64,000 nucleotides of DNA from Bacillus pumilus. Lineage in GTDB: Bacteria; Bacillota; Bacilli; Bacillales; Bacillaceae. Both the position numbers and the translations under genes were made by a program. The DNA lies in assembly GCF_024498355.1 (NCBI RefSeq), contig NZ_CP101833.1, positions 2,895,001-2,959,000 on the forward strand, given 5' to 3'. The notes under the pieces are model-generated. The model saw only the letters and a program-made list of their open reading frames with translations. It had not been told where the DNA came from and ran no database searches. Below, piece after piece: positions 17,318-26,345 of the stretch (positions are counted from its first letter, which is position 1; every line of letters starts with the position of its first letter).

Positions 17318-17366
17318 TTGTTCACGTTAACAATTTTATTGTAATCGTTTACAAAGTTGATTTCAA
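17318..17366 (-). promoter_or_regulatory. uxaC operon promoter with cre site and second LacI-type operator
   Basis: -35 TTGAAA (17361-17366), 17-bp spacer and -10 TACAAT (17338-17343). A palindrome TGTAATCGTTTACA (17340-17353) covers the -10 and matches the catabolite-responsive-element consensus TGWAANCGNTNWCA on both strands. A second near-palindrome TTGTTCACGTTAACAA (17318-17333) lies over the start site; centres are 21 bp apart, two helical turns. CcpA and ExuR are the likely binders. Confidence 0.8.
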
Positions 17367-17378
17367 TCCTAAAATAGG

Positions 17379-17415
17379 AAAAAACGATCTCCTTTAAAAA
17401 AGAAAATCGTTTTTT
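17379..17415 (-). terminator. terminator after the sensor kinase gene
   Basis: AAAAAACGAT / ATCGTTTTTT stem with a long A/T-rich loop, directly after the kinase stop at 17418; the T tract runs on the minus strand toward the uxaC promoter. Confidence 0.7.
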
Positions 17416-17417
17416 GG

Positions 17418-19172
17418 CTATTTTACAGGTGATGATTTTTTTAGGATAATCGCAATAGTTGTTCCTGCATCTAGTTCACTTTCAACTTGAATATCACCGT
17501 CATGCAGCAAGACGAGCTCTTTTGCAATCGCCAGCCCGAGTCCTGTTCCATTCGTTGGATCGTTCGTATTTGTCCCTCTGTAGTAGCGGTTAAATAAATG
17601 ATCAACCGTTTCTTGTGCCATTCCGCATCCGTTGTCTTTCATTTCGATCCGAACTTCCTCATTTGTTTCCGATAAGGTAGCTGTAATATGAGTTCCTTTT
17701 TGGTTATGCTTGACTGCATTCGCTAGCAGGTTCTCAATCACTCGTCTGAACCAGGCTTTGTCGATCTCAAACATGACACCACCAGTTTGATCTTCAAAGG
17801 AGGATGGGTAATCTTCTGAAAATGAGCTTCTTGAAAACTCGTCCATAATGGATGCTAAGAATTCACCGAGCTCGACAGGTTTTCGATTAATAGGCAATGC
17901 GCCATTTTTCAGTCGATACGTGAGGTTTAAATCCTCAATCAAAGTCGACATATACTCTGATTTCTCACGGATGACCTGTCCCATTTCCATGACTTCTTCC
18001 TTGGACCATTGATATTGATTGGATTCAAGCATCAGTCCATAGCCGTAAATCGTACTAAGGGGCGTTTTCAAATCATGAGACAATCCTGCAATCCATTCTT
18101 CCCTTGTGGTTTGAATTTTTCTGCGGTTTGCTTCATTCTCTTTTAAGGTATTCGTGAGCTGATCCATTGTTTTGAGGATATCCTCAAACAACCGGTATTC
18201 CCGCTTAATACGGCCCTTTTTATTTTTACTAACTGGAATCCCTTTTCTGTTTGTTGGTTCCTGCAATTTATTTCTTGATAAAAAAATCAGCCAGCGAATA
18301 ATGTGATAGATCGGCAGCCCATAGCGATACGAGTACCATAATGTCATGACAATAATAATAGTGAGTGCAAGACCTGCAATCAGGATGGTTGTATATTGAT
18401 TTAAAGCATCTGTCTCTTTATCATACAGTTCGTCTGGGCTATATACTTTGTTTGGCACCGAAACGATCAAATATAGATTTTTATTCACTTTGATATAAGA
18501 CAGGTCACTTCTAAACTCCCAAGGCTTCGATTGGTACTTGAGCAATTCAACATCCGTTACGTTATGTTTCAAATCGTTTTTGGCTCGAATGCCTTTTAAA
18601 TATTTTCCTTCTTCATTGAACAGGTGCACCGATCCATTCATTCTTTTCAAGAATTCTTTCGTTTCAACCGAATATCGAGAAAGTGCAGCCAGATTTTTCT
18701 CATGCTGCTTCAGATAATTGGCTACCTTTATGCTGTTCGTTTTGAACCCATATAACACGATAAAGCTTTCTTGATCAATCTCAATTGGCCAGAAGTACAT
18801 CTTGTAATCTTTAAATTGTCTTTTTTCAAAGATCTTGATCATTTCATCCTTTTGATAGGATGTTGGAATATTTTTAGGAAGGTGATAGCTATACACGCTA
18901 TGTTTTTTTGAATCAATCACTTGCAGCCAGCCATCACGTTTTTTCACTGCTTGTTTGAGTTGGTCTTCAGCTTCCATTTTGCCATCCTCGTTAAAATAAA
19001 GCCAGCTCATGAGTGTATCACCATCAGCCTTTGTTAAACCAGTTTCGGCCATATTCTCATAGTGTTTTTTATAATATAGGTTCTCAGAGAACGTATTCCC
19101 GATCAGCAGAATCGCAATGACGATAAACATTTGCCCGACAAAGTGAAAGAAAAGTTTTGTTCGTAAATTCAT
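17418..19172 (-). CDS. membrane sensor histidine kinase (YvrG-like)
   Basis: 584 residues: transmembrane helix (about 8-28), a large extracytoplasmic sensing region (about 30-255), second helix (about 258-280), HAMP-like linker, HisKA domain with WIAGLSHDLKTPLSTIYGYG, and a HATPase domain with N, G1 (MKDNGCGM) and G2 (TNGTGLGLAIA) boxes. It is 3 bp from its response regulator. By position and length it corresponds to B. subtilis YvrG, part of a system reported to act in cell-surface homeostasis; that function is inference here. The sensory domain shows no recognised fold. Confidence 0.88.
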   Translation of the reverse strand: MNLRTKLFFHFVGQMFIVIAILLIGNTFSENLYYKKHYENMAETGLTKADGDTLMSWLYFNEDGKMEAEDQLKQAVKKRDGWLQVIDSKKHSVYSYHLPKNIPTSYQKDEMIKIFEKRQFKDYKMYFWPIEIDQESFIVLYGFKTNSIKVANYLKQHEKNLAALSRYSVETKEFLKRMNGSVHLFNEEGKYLKGIRAKNDLKHNVTDVELLKYQSKPWEFRSDLSYIKVNKNLYLIVSVPNKVYSPDELYDKETDALNQYTTILIAGLALTIIIVMTLWYSYRYGLPIYHIIRWLIFLSRNKLQEPTNRKGIPVSKNKKGRIKREYRLFEDILKTMDQLTNTLKENEANRRKIQTTREEWIAGLSHDLKTPLSTIYGYGLMLESNQYQWSKEEVMEMGQVIREKSEYMSTLIEDLNLTYRLKNGALPINRKPVELGEFLASIMDEFSRSSFSEDYPSSFEDQTGGVMFEIDKAWFRRVIENLLANAVKHNQKGTHITATLSETNEEVRIEMKDNGCGMAQETVDHLFNRYYRGTNTNDPTNGTGLGLAIAKELVLLHDGDIQVESELDAGTTIAIILKKSSPVK

Positions 19173-19175
19173 GAA

Positions 19176-19898
19176 TTAATTAAGAACCTTCACAGGATGC
19201 GGAATAAATTTATATCCCATACCACGGATGGTCACAATATATTCGGGCTGACTCGGATCTAATTCAATCTTTTCTCTCAGCTTTCGAATATGAACCATGA
19301 CGGTGTTGTTATCACCATATGATGGAACGCCCCATACTTTCTCATAAATTTGATCTTTTGAAAGAACCACATTCGGATGATCACAAAAGTACTTCAGCAA
19401 GGACAGAAGCTGAGCAGAGCATGCCGTCACCTCTCCTCTCACTTTCAGTTCGGCTGCATGAGGATGATAGGAGAAATGGGCATATTCATACTGGCTTTGA
19501 GCCTCTTCTTGCTCCTCCTGTAAGGAGATATATGTTCGGTTTAAGTGGGCCTTAATTCTAGCCACTAGCTCTAACGGGTTAAATGGCTTTGTGATGTAAT
19601 CGTCTGCACCTTGCGCAAAGCCTGTCAGCTTATCTACATCAGACGTTCTTGCAGTTAAATAGAAAATGGGCGCTTTCGTATATTTTCTCATTTCAGGAAG
19701 AACGTCAAAGCCAGATTTACCGGGCATCATCACATCTAGAAGTAAGAGGTGGATGTCCTCGTTTTTGACAACATCTAATGCTTCATCTGCATGGTAGGCT
19801 TTATAGATATGTTGAAATCCTTCTTTTTTTAATACGCGTTCAACCATTTTCACAATTGCTTCTTCGTCATCTGCAATCAATATTTTTGCTGTTTCCAC
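19176..19898 (-). CDS. OmpR/PhoB-family response regulator (YvrHb-like)
   Basis: 240 residues. The receiver domain has acidic pair ADDEE, phospho-acceptor Asp in LLLLDVMMPG (near residue 55) and K in ADDYITKPF; the C-terminal winged helix carries VVLSKDQIYEKVWG and NTVMVHIRKLREKIE, the OmpR class recognition region. It is cotranscribed with the kinase downstream (3-bp gap). Targets are unknown from sequence. The B. subtilis counterpart by synteny is YvrHb; the sigma-factor-like genes that follow it there (yvrI, oxdC) are absent, since fhuC comes next. Confidence 0.9.
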   Translation of the reverse strand: METAKILIADDEEAIVKMVERVLKKEGFQHIYKAYHADEALDVVKNEDIHLLLLDVMMPGKSGFDVLPEMRKYTKAPIFYLTARTSDVDKLTGFAQGADDYITKPFNPLELVARIKAHLNRTYISLQEEQEEAQSQYEYAHFSYHPHAAELKVRGEVTACSAQLLSLLKYFCDHPNVVLSKDQIYEKVWGVPSYGDNNTVMVHIRKLREKIELDPSQPEYIVTIRGMGYKFIPHPVKVLN

Positions 19899-20035
19899 GC
19901 ATCTCTTTCCTTTCCAGCTATGATCTCTAACCGTATATTACCATTGTCTAAAGTAAAAAAGTACCTCTTTTCTGCATAAAAGCGAAAAAATATCAACTGG
20001 AGAAAATGGAAGCATTAGGTATTTTCAGGGGACGC

Positions 20036-20062
20036 AAAAAAACTCGGTAGTCATACCGAGTT
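20036..20062 (-). terminator. terminator of fhuBGC
   Basis: AACTCGGTA / TACCGAGTT stem, 4-nt loop, followed on the minus strand by a run of T; it sits 14 bp after the fhuC stop. Confidence 0.85.
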
Positions 20063-20075
20063 CCTTGTCCATCTA

Positions 20076-20891
20076 TTATCCATTCACAGCTTCTAGCTTT
20101 CTTTCATGATTCATTAAGTCATATGTTAAACAGATCGGCTTATTTGTTCTAGGATCAAGAACAATTTCTGCATCAATGTGGAACACCTGACCGAGTACCT
20201 CTTTGGTCATGACCTCATGAGGCGTACCGTCTTTTATGACTTTTCCTTGATTGAGGGCAATCATGTAATGTGAAAAGCGCGCTGCATGATTCAAATCATG
20301 AATGACCATCAGCACAGTTCGGCCCTGCTCTCTGTTTAAGCGTTCTAATAGCTGAAGAATCTCAAGCTGATGCGCAAGATCTAAATACGTCGTAGGTTCA
20401 TCTAATAGGAGCAGCTCTGTTTCCTGAGCAAGTGCCATCGCAATCCACACTCGCTGACGCTGTCCACCGGAGAGTGCTTCAATTGGCCGGTCATGAAAAG
20501 CGATCATCCCAGTTTCCTCAAGCGCCCATCTGATGATTCGTTTATCTTCATTTGATAAGCGTCCAAATCCATTTTGATGTGGGAAACGTCCATATGACAC
20601 AAGCTCATAGACTGTCAGCCCGCTTGGAGCTTCTGGAGACTGCGGTAAGATCGCCATTTGTTTTGAAATTTCTTTTGTTGGCGTTTGATGGATGGCCTGG
20701 CCATTTAAGTAAACAGCTCCTTGATTGGATTTCATGATACGGGACATTGTTTTTAAAATCGTTGATTTCCCGCACCCATTCGGTCCAATCAATGTGGTCA
20801 CCTTGCCTTTTGGGATACTGATATTTAAATCGTCTACAATCAAACGGTCATTATAGCCAATACAAAGCTTTTCTGTTTCGAGCGATTTCAT
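20076..20891 (-). CDS. fhuC: ferric-siderophore ABC transporter ATPase
   Basis: 271 residues: Walker A GPNGCGKST, signature LSGGQRQR, Walker B LLLLDEPTTYLD and H-loop VIHDLNHAARF, all in the FepC/FhuC subfamily arrangement. It energises import of ferric hydroxamates through FhuB/FhuG. It is last of fhuB-fhuG-fhuC, separated from fhuG by 21 bp, and divergent from fhuD. Length and order match the B. subtilis fhu genes. Ferrichrome-type substrate is inferred from homology and synteny. Confidence 0.93.
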   Translation of the reverse strand: MKSLETEKLCIGYNDRLIVDDLNISIPKGKVTTLIGPNGCGKSTILKTMSRIMKSNQGAVYLNGQAIHQTPTKEISKQMAILPQSPEAPSGLTVYELVSYGRFPHQNGFGRLSNEDKRIIRWALEETGMIAFHDRPIEALSGGQRQRVWIAMALAQETELLLLDEPTTYLDLAHQLEILQLLERLNREQGRTVLMVIHDLNHAARFSHYMIALNQGKVIKDGTPHEVMTKEVLGQVFHIDAEIVLDPRTNKPICLTYDLMNHERKLEAVNG

Positions 20892-20912
20892 ATGTTGTAC
20901 TCTCCTTCCTCA

Positions 20913-21935
20913 TTAGTTCGTTTTCATCAATAAATAAATGAAGTAAGGTGCGCCTAAAGCAGAAACGACAAGACCAACTGGCACCTCTGATGGTGCCAGT
21001 ATGACGCGGCCAAGTGTGTCTGCCAGTAATAATAGCAGCGCACCAATCATAGCGGAGGCTGGTATCATTCCTTGATGCTTCGGTCCAACAAGCTTTCTCG
21101 CCAAGTGCGGGGCAGCTAACCCCAAGAAAGAAATACTTCCTGCAACAGCGACACTAGCACCTGCTAATGCAACGGCAATCAGCATGAGAAAGCTTCTTTC
21201 TTTATGAACCGAAATCCCTAAGCCGTAGGAAAGCTGGTCACCCAAATTCATGATATTTAAGTAGCGTGCTCTTACAACTGCTAATACAAGGAAAATCAGC
21301 ATCCACGGCAGGACAGACAGGACATACGTCCAGCTTGAGCCCCAAATGCTTCCGGATAACCACACAATCGCTTGGTTAAAATCATTTGGGCTCATTTTTA
21401 ATTGAATCACCACAATTGCTGCTGAAAATGCAGCATTGACGCCAATACCAGTTAAGATCAAACGAACAGGTGTGATGCCCTTTTTCCACGCTAACACATA
21501 GATGAGAAATGCAGCAAAGCCTGCACCTACAAAAGCGAAGAGCGGCAGTACAAAAATCGTAAAATCACCTAAGTTCGACATAGAGCCTTGAAATGCAAAA
21601 ATAAACAAAACAACTGCAAAGCCTGCGCCCGCATTGACACCAAGAATACCGGGATCGGCTAAACCGTTTTGAGAAACACCTTGCCAAATCGCTCCTGATA
21701 CAGCAATAGAAGCGCCAACAAGTAAAGCGATGACCATTCTTGGAAGTCTGAACTCGAATAATACAAGCTCATCCATTTCACTTCCGAATCCAAAAAATGT
21801 TTTCAATGTCTCCATCGGAGAAATACGAATTTCTCCAGTATTTAAACTAATAAGGAACACAGCGACGATCGCCAAAAAGATCATGAGCATCGTTCGTTTG
21901 TATTTCTTTTTCTTTGCCTGCTGCACCATTTCCAT
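20913..21935 (-). CDS. fhuG: ferric-siderophore ABC permease
   Basis: 340 residues with FecCD/BtuC pattern: RLPRMVIALLVGASIAVSGAIWQGVSQNGLADPGILGVNAGAG early, SISFLGLAAPHLARKLVG as coupling segment, and SEVPVGLVVSALGAPYFIYLL at the end; about nine to ten membrane helices. The N-terminus starts with a lysine-rich stretch (QQAKKKKYKR) before the first helix. The fhuB stop abuts the start. It forms the heterodimeric channel with FhuB. Under Fur control with the operon. Confidence 0.93.
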   Translation of the reverse strand: MEMVQQAKKKKYKRTMLMIFLAIVAVFLISLNTGEIRISPMETLKTFFGFGSEMDELVLFEFRLPRMVIALLVGASIAVSGAIWQGVSQNGLADPGILGVNAGAGFAVVLFIFAFQGSMSNLGDFTIFVLPLFAFVGAGFAAFLIYVLAWKKGITPVRLILTGIGVNAAFSAAIVVIQLKMSPNDFNQAIVWLSGSIWGSSWTYVLSVLPWMLIFLVLAVVRARYLNIMNLGDQLSYGLGISVHKERSFLMLIAVALAGASVAVAGSISFLGLAAPHLARKLVGPKHQGMIPASAMIGALLLLLADTLGRVILAPSEVPVGLVVSALGAPYFIYLLMKTN

Positions 21936-22988
21936 CTAAATCCCGCTCCTTTCACGTCTAGCTAAATATAAGAAGAAAGGAACGCCTATAATCGCAGTAA
22001 TGGCTCCGACTGGCGTTTCAAATGGGGCATTGACCAGCCTTGCAGCAATGTCTGCATAAATTAACAGAACAGCCCCTAAAATAGCTGAGCATGGGATAAT
22101 CCATCGATAGTCAACTCCGACCAAGAAACGAGTGACATGAGGAATGACAAGCCCGATAAAACCAATAGAACCTGCCACCGACACGGCAGCACCTGTTAAA
22201 AGAATGACGACCAATATTCCAAGTACCTTGACAGTTTTCGTGTACTGCCCAAGTCCTTTTGCCAATTCATCGCCTAAGCTGAGAACAGTGATCGAGCGGG
22301 CAAGAACCATCGCGATCATGAGTCCTGCAATCGCAACCGGAATAATGATGTGAATATTGCTCCAATTCACACCTGCCACGCCGCCAGCATACCAAAAGCT
22401 CATGTCTTGAGCGACATCAAACCGGATGGCGATTGCTGAGGAGATGGAGCTTAAAAGTGCCCCAACAGCCGTACCAGCTAATGCGAGCTTTACTGGGGTC
22501 AATCCACCTTTTGAAAGAGTACCGACACCAAACACAATAGAGGCACCGAGTGCTGCACCAACAAATGACCAAAGAATTAATGTAAAAGAAGATTGCCCTG
22601 GGAAAAAAGCAAACGCAATGGCAATCGCAAATGCAGAGCCATTTGTCACGCCCATAATTTCAGGAGACGCAAGCGCATTTCTTGTCATGCCTTGCATAAT
22701 GGCCCCCGATACGGCTAAAAAGGAACCGACGAGTGCAGCTCCAACTGTACGAGGCAACCTTAATTCCCGGATGATTTGATGTGAAGTTTGTTGTGGATCA
22801 AAATGAAAGACGGCTTCCCATACAGTGTGCAAATGAATGTTCGCCGCTCCTAGTGATACCGATAAAAAAAGACCAAATACTAAAGCGATGATTCCTATGG
22901 TGATAACAGCTGCTGTTCCAAAGGGCTTCGTGACAATATCAATCGCATCGTCTTTGGCTGGCAGCTGTTTATTCGATTGTGAGCCCAA
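21936..22988 (-). CDS. fhuB: ferric-siderophore ABC permease
   Basis: 350 residues, FecCD family: RLPRTVGAALVGSFLAVSGAIMQGMTRNALASPEIMGVTNGSA, SIGFIGLVIPHVTRFLVG and TPVGAITAIIGVPFFLYLARR. The start is a TTG at 22988 preceded by AAGGAAGAG with 7-nt spacing; no ATG in frame has a better site. First gene of fhuBGC. The Fur box at 23030-23044 lies about 45 bp upstream. It pairs with FhuG in the membrane. Confidence 0.92.
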   Translation of the reverse strand: MGSQSNKQLPAKDDAIDIVTKPFGTAAVITIGIIALVFGLFLSVSLGAANIHLHTVWEAVFHFDPQQTSHQIIRELRLPRTVGAALVGSFLAVSGAIMQGMTRNALASPEIMGVTNGSAFAIAIAFAFFPGQSSFTLILWSFVGAALGASIVFGVGTLSKGGLTPVKLALAGTAVGALLSSISSAIAIRFDVAQDMSFWYAGGVAGVNWSNIHIIIPVAIAGLMIAMVLARSITVLSLGDELAKGLGQYTKTVKVLGILVVILLTGAAVSVAGSIGFIGLVIPHVTRFLVGVDYRWIIPCSAILGAVLLIYADIAARLVNAPFETPVGAITAIIGVPFFLYLARRERSGI

Positions 22989-23029
22989 AACCAGTCTCTT
23001 CCTTTCCGTTCATATCTATTCCTTATTAG

Positions 23030-23044
23030 TGATAATGATTATCA
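23030..23044. promoter_or_regulatory. Fur box before fhuB
   Basis: TGATAATGATTATCA, a perfect 7-1-7 inverted repeat matching the Bacillus Fur minimal site, placed upstream of fhuB in the fhuB-fhuD divergent region. Confidence 0.9.
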
Positions 23045-23206
23045 ATCTCGAAGTCTAGTATATCACTTTCTTTTCTTTTTGAAATCATTGTTCTGATCAT
23101 TTTCTTTATTTCCACCAAAAAAACCAGGAGAATTTCACTATTTTCATTTAGGTTCTAAAATAGCCGATGCATTTTTGTTCCCATCATGTTACGATATAAT
23201 TGATAT

Positions 23207-23221
23207 TGATAATCATTATCA
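23207..23221. promoter_or_regulatory. Fur box before fhuD
   Basis: TGATAATCATTATCA, a second perfect 7-1-7 Fur site, 28 bp upstream of the fhuD GTG; the preceding TGATAT adds a further half-site. The two boxes give each divergent unit its own iron control. Confidence 0.9.
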
Positions 23222-23248
23222 AAAATGTTCGAATGGGAGAGAACCTTT

Positions 23249-24187
23249 GTGAAAAAACGAACTGGATTTCTTTTGATTTCCTTAACCATCCTCATGCTTT
23301 TTACAGCTGCTTGCGGCAGCACTTCAAATAAAAAATCTGGTGCCAAAAAGAATGACACGATCACCTATCAAGATGCAAAAGGTGAGGTCAAACTCCCTCA
23401 AGATCCGAAACGAATTGTGCTCCTTGCAGAAAGCTACTACGGAGACCTCGTTACACTTGGCAAGACCCCGATGGCTGCAACTGCGCCCATCTTCAAAAAC
23501 CCTTTCTATCAAGGAAAAACGGAAGGGGTTAAAAATCTTGGAACGACTCCCTCTGTCGAAAAAGTAGCAGCTTTGAAGCCAGATATGATTATTGCTTGGG
23601 GAGAAGATGAGAAATTTGATCAATACAAAAAAATCGCTCCAACCGTTGCGATTAAATACAATCAATATTCTTTTAAAGATCAGCTAAAAGAATTCGGTAA
23701 AATGACAGGCACATCGAAAAAAGCAGCAGATTGGATCACAAAATGGGATGCCAAAATCGCTGAAGTGAAACCAAAAGTAACAAAAGCTGTCGGAAACAAA
23801 ACGGTTTCTATCGTATCGCCATTTGATAAAGGCATTTATATTTTCGGAAACACATTTGCACGCGGCGGTGAAATCATTTATGACGAGTTGAAATTAAAAG
23901 CACCGAAGGCAGTCAAAAAAGAAGCCATCGATAGCGGCGTAGGCTATGCAAATATTTCTCTTGAGAAACTTCCAGAATTCGCAGGCGACTATATTTTCAC
24001 CAGTCCGTGGAGCGGCTCTAAAAGTAATGGAGAGCAAGTGTATAAAAGCAGCATCTGGACATCACTTCCTGCTGTTCAAAACAAACATGTATTTGAAATA
24101 GACCCCGTCGGTTACTTCTTTAATGACCCAGTGTCACTAGAAGGACAGCTCGAGTTTATTGTGGACCGATTAACCTCTGCATCATAA
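23249..24187 (+). CDS. fhuD: ferric-siderophore-binding lipoprotein
   Basis: 312 residues from GTG 23249 with GGGAGAG 7 nt upstream. Lipoprotein signal with lipobox (FTAACGS, Cys near residue 22), a K/N/S-rich linker, then a class III binding-protein fold: PKRIVLLAESYYGDLVTLG, KVAALKPDMIIAWGE and the long interdomain helix. FhuD captures ferric hydroxamate siderophores at the outer face of the membrane and delivers them to FhuBGC. Transcribed divergently from fhuB as in B. subtilis. Confidence 0.92.
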   Translation: MKKRTGFLLISLTILMLFTAACGSTSNKKSGAKKNDTITYQDAKGEVKLPQDPKRIVLLAESYYGDLVTLGKTPMAATAPIFKNPFYQGKTEGVKNLGTTPSVEKVAALKPDMIIAWGEDEKFDQYKKIAPTVAIKYNQYSFKDQLKEFGKMTGTSKKAADWITKWDAKIAEVKPKVTKAVGNKTVSIVSPFDKGIYIFGNTFARGGEIIYDELKLKAPKAVKKEAIDSGVGYANISLEKLPEFAGDYIFTSPWSGSKSNGEQVYKSSIWTSLPAVQNKHVFEIDPVGYFFNDPVSLEGQLEFIVDRLTSAS

Positions 24188-24217
24188 AAAAACGTTTCTC
24201 CATTTTTGGAGAAACGT
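24185..24217. terminator. bidirectional terminator between fhuD and yvsH
   Basis: Perfect 10-bp stem ACGTTTCTCC / GGAGAAACGT with a 6-nt loop; T tract on the minus strand is six to seven long, on the plus strand weaker. It serves the convergent fhuD and yvsH genes. Confidence 0.8.
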
Positions 24218-24222
24218 CTTCC

Positions 24223-25629
24223 TTATTCCGTTCCTTTGGCAAATCCTTTTGACATGAATGGATAAAGCAGAATACCAACTAAGAACAGACCTATTCCGAG
24301 ACCAAATGTTTTCAAATCAGCTGTTCCTGAAATAATGACCCAAGCGGAATATCCCATAGCAACAAGTGCGATGATTCCGTCTCTTGTTCGATTACCTTTT
24401 TGAAGCTCATATGTGTCTCCTTGCATGATGACTTTAAAGCTGTAGATCGAAGACACGATATACGGAATGAGATACGCAAGTGTCGCTGATGTTGTTAAAA
24501 AGGTAAAGGCTTCATTAATCGTGCGTGACATGACTGAGAAAATAAACAGCTGGGACATGATATTTGTGACAGTCAAAGCGAAGGCAGGACTGCCTTTTTT
24601 GTTTGTTTTTGCAAATACTGCTGGGAAGTCGCCTGCCTTTGCTGCTTGATAAGGTACTTCTGAACCGAGTAAGATCCAGCCAAGCATTGAGCCAAATAAA
24701 CAAATGATCGCAAGCAGTGCCATGACAATACCGCCAGCCGGCCCAATAATGAGCTGAAGCACGTCCACGAATGGTTTGTCTGAGCCTTGCAATTGATCAT
24801 GCGGCAGAACGCCCATTGTAATCAGCGTGATAATCATGTAGATCGAAAGTGCGATTAGAAGACCCGTAATCGTCGCACGTTTCACATCGCGCTGCGAAGA
24901 CGCTCTCCCTGATAAAATAACCGCAGATTCGATTCCGATAAATGCCCATAGGGTGGAAATGGCCGCATGATGAATTTGGCCTCCAAGTCCGAGCACTCCT
25001 TCGCCTCCTGATGCAACCGGGAAGTAATAATGCTCAAATAATGCCGTTTGGAATGCAAATAAGCCCGCTACAATAAAAAGGACGAATCCGAGCACCTTTG
25101 AAAAGGTCGTAATAAAGTTTAATTTACTTGCAGCACTTAAGCTTGTGATTAAAATGGTATGTGTTCCCCATAGAAGGATGGTACATACGATAAAGGTCAT
25201 GAGTTGACCAAGTGTGATCGTTTCTTTTCCAAAGGTAAAGATCACCGTCTTTACGGTTAAAATAGGGAAAAAAGTCGTTAAATAACCGGCAAGGCTCGTA
25301 ATAATGGCGACATTACTAATCCAGCTCGCCACCCAATATCCCCAAACCATTGTAAAACCGGCTGCTTTTCCCTTTTTCGGATCTTTAAAAAGCGCCCTTG
25401 CATAACTTTGTGGTCCTGCCGTCAGCTGCGGCTTATGAATGGATAAATGCCCAAATACAAGTGCAATCATCAGCACACCGCCACCTGTGACAAGCCATGC
25501 CATCGTCACACCTAAAGGACTTGCGTGCTGGGCAAGCGTACTTGGCAGCATAAAGATGCCTGAACCTACCATATTTCCGACGACAAATGCCGTCAATAAC
25601 CAAAAACCCCATTTTTTTGTCTGTTCCAT
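24223..25629 (-). CDS. yvsH: APC-superfamily basic amino-acid transporter, lysine-riboswitch controlled
   Basis: 468 residues from ATG 25629 (GGAGG, 7-nt spacing); an upstream in-frame ATG is inside the leader. Twelve or so membrane helices of the APA (basic amino acid/polyamine antiporter) family: KWGFWLLTAFVVGNMVGSGIFMLPSTLAQ at helix 1 with the GSGIF motif, and ESAVILSGRA in the middle. It is annotated as a putative lysine transporter in B. subtilis because of its L-box, and the same L-box is present here (25775-26003). Lysine as substrate is thus well supported; direction of transport (import or lysine/cadaverine exchange) is not. Confidence 0.92.
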   Translation of the reverse strand: MEQTKKWGFWLLTAFVVGNMVGSGIFMLPSTLAQHASPLGVTMAWLVTGGGVLMIALVFGHLSIHKPQLTAGPQSYARALFKDPKKGKAAGFTMVWGYWVASWISNVAIITSLAGYLTTFFPILTVKTVIFTFGKETITLGQLMTFIVCTILLWGTHTILITSLSAASKLNFITTFSKVLGFVLFIVAGLFAFQTALFEHYYFPVASGGEGVLGLGGQIHHAAISTLWAFIGIESAVILSGRASSQRDVKRATITGLLIALSIYMIITLITMGVLPHDQLQGSDKPFVDVLQLIIGPAGGIVMALLAIICLFGSMLGWILLGSEVPYQAAKAGDFPAVFAKTNKKGSPAFALTVTNIMSQLFIFSVMSRTINEAFTFLTTSATLAYLIPYIVSSIYSFKVIMQGDTYELQKGNRTRDGIIALVAMGYSAWVIISGTADLKTFGLGIGLFLVGILLYPFMSKGFAKGTE

Positions 25630-25774
25630 TTCCGTACCTCCGTTATATTCACTTTGGACCAGACCCGGCAGCATCTTCATTGATATATTTGTGAAGCAAT
25701 GACTTGCATTCTTTATGTTCATAATGGGTCACTTTCTTAACAGCATACCCTTATCTTTGTCACTGAGAACATAA

Positions 25775-26003
25775 AAAAAAGCCTGAACAAAAGTCCATGC
25801 TTTTCAAAACATACACCTTGATCTCCGGATAGCCCTCCACGCTTTTAGACGTGGCAGTCCTGCATTTATTCAATGCAGACCCAGCATAAAGAAAGTTGGA
25901 GCTCTCTCTACACTTCGGCGCTGATGCCTTTTTCCCATGATCAACGATTCCATCTCTCCCATGAGTGACTCATCATCCGCGCAACCTCTACCTCACTGAG
26001 ACA
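25775..26003 (-). promoter_or_regulatory. lysine riboswitch (L-box) with intrinsic terminator
   Basis: On the minus strand the leader contains the L-box landmarks in order: GAGGTAGAGGTTGCG near 25998, CGCCGAAG, TGCATTGAATAAATGCAG and GGAGGGCTATC, nearly identical to the B. subtilis lysC leader blocks as I recall them. A terminator follows (AAAAGCA-TGGAC-TTTT-GTTCA-GGCTTTT plus T tract, 25775-25806). High lysine should favour termination and repress yvsH. Confidence 0.92.
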
Positions 26004-26038
26004 TAGCGTGAGGATTTCTATTCATTTTTACTACACGA

Positions 26039-26067
26039 AGGTTATCAAACATTTTCACATCTGTCAA
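26039..26067 (-). promoter_or_regulatory. SigA-type promoter of the L-box/yvsH transcript
   Basis: -35 TTGACA (26062-26067), 17-bp spacer and -10 TAACCT (26039-26044), placed about 35 bp before the riboswitch. Confidence 0.75.
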
Positions 26068-26078
26068 AGGGAAAAACA

Positions 26079-26112
26079 TAGAAAAAAGACAGAGGAATGA
26101 TTCTCTGCCTTT
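26079..26112 (-). terminator. terminator of the 47-aa gene
   Basis: AAAAGGCAGAG / CTCTGTCTTTT stem (one G-T pair) followed by T residues on the minus strand, directly after the small gene and just upstream of the yvsH promoter. Confidence 0.75.
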
Positions 26113-26119
26113 TACCTGC

Positions 26120-26263
26120 TTATTGATGATTGTTTTTCTTCTTTTGTACAGCTTCCTGAAGCGGATCGCCTGCTAGTTCTTTACTTGCTTCTTCTAACAG
26201 CTGATCTACCTGCTTGTGGTCTTTCTCACTTTTCGCCTTTTTATCCTTTTGGAAAAATGACAT
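26120..26263 (-). CDS. 47-residue hydrophilic protein of unknown function
   Basis: ATG 26263 is preceded by GGGAGG with 8-nt spacing, and the frame ends with TAA at 26120, followed by its own terminator. The product is very charged: MSFFQKDKKAKSEKDH at the start, a helical centre (LLEEASKELAGDPL) and a lysine/asparagine-rich tail. No membrane segment or cysteine. Ribosome site, codon use and terminator together argue for a real gene although it is short. I recognise no family; small soluble proteins of this composition are common in Bacillus and often spore- or stress-related. Confidence 0.7.
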   Translation of the reverse strand: MSFFQKDKKAKSEKDHKQVDQLLEEASKELAGDPLQEAVQKKKNNHQ

Positions 26264-26345
26264 CGCTGTTTCCTCCCTTTTCATAAAATGCGGTTGCCTG
26301 TTTAATTTGTGCTACAGTTCGCCGCATTATACAAAATGGAAAGGC

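Noticed and set aside
17418..19898. Two-component pair as regulator of the uronate locus
   Set aside because: A terminator separates them from uxaC and the locus has its own LacI regulator; the pair corresponds by position to yvrG/yvrHb.
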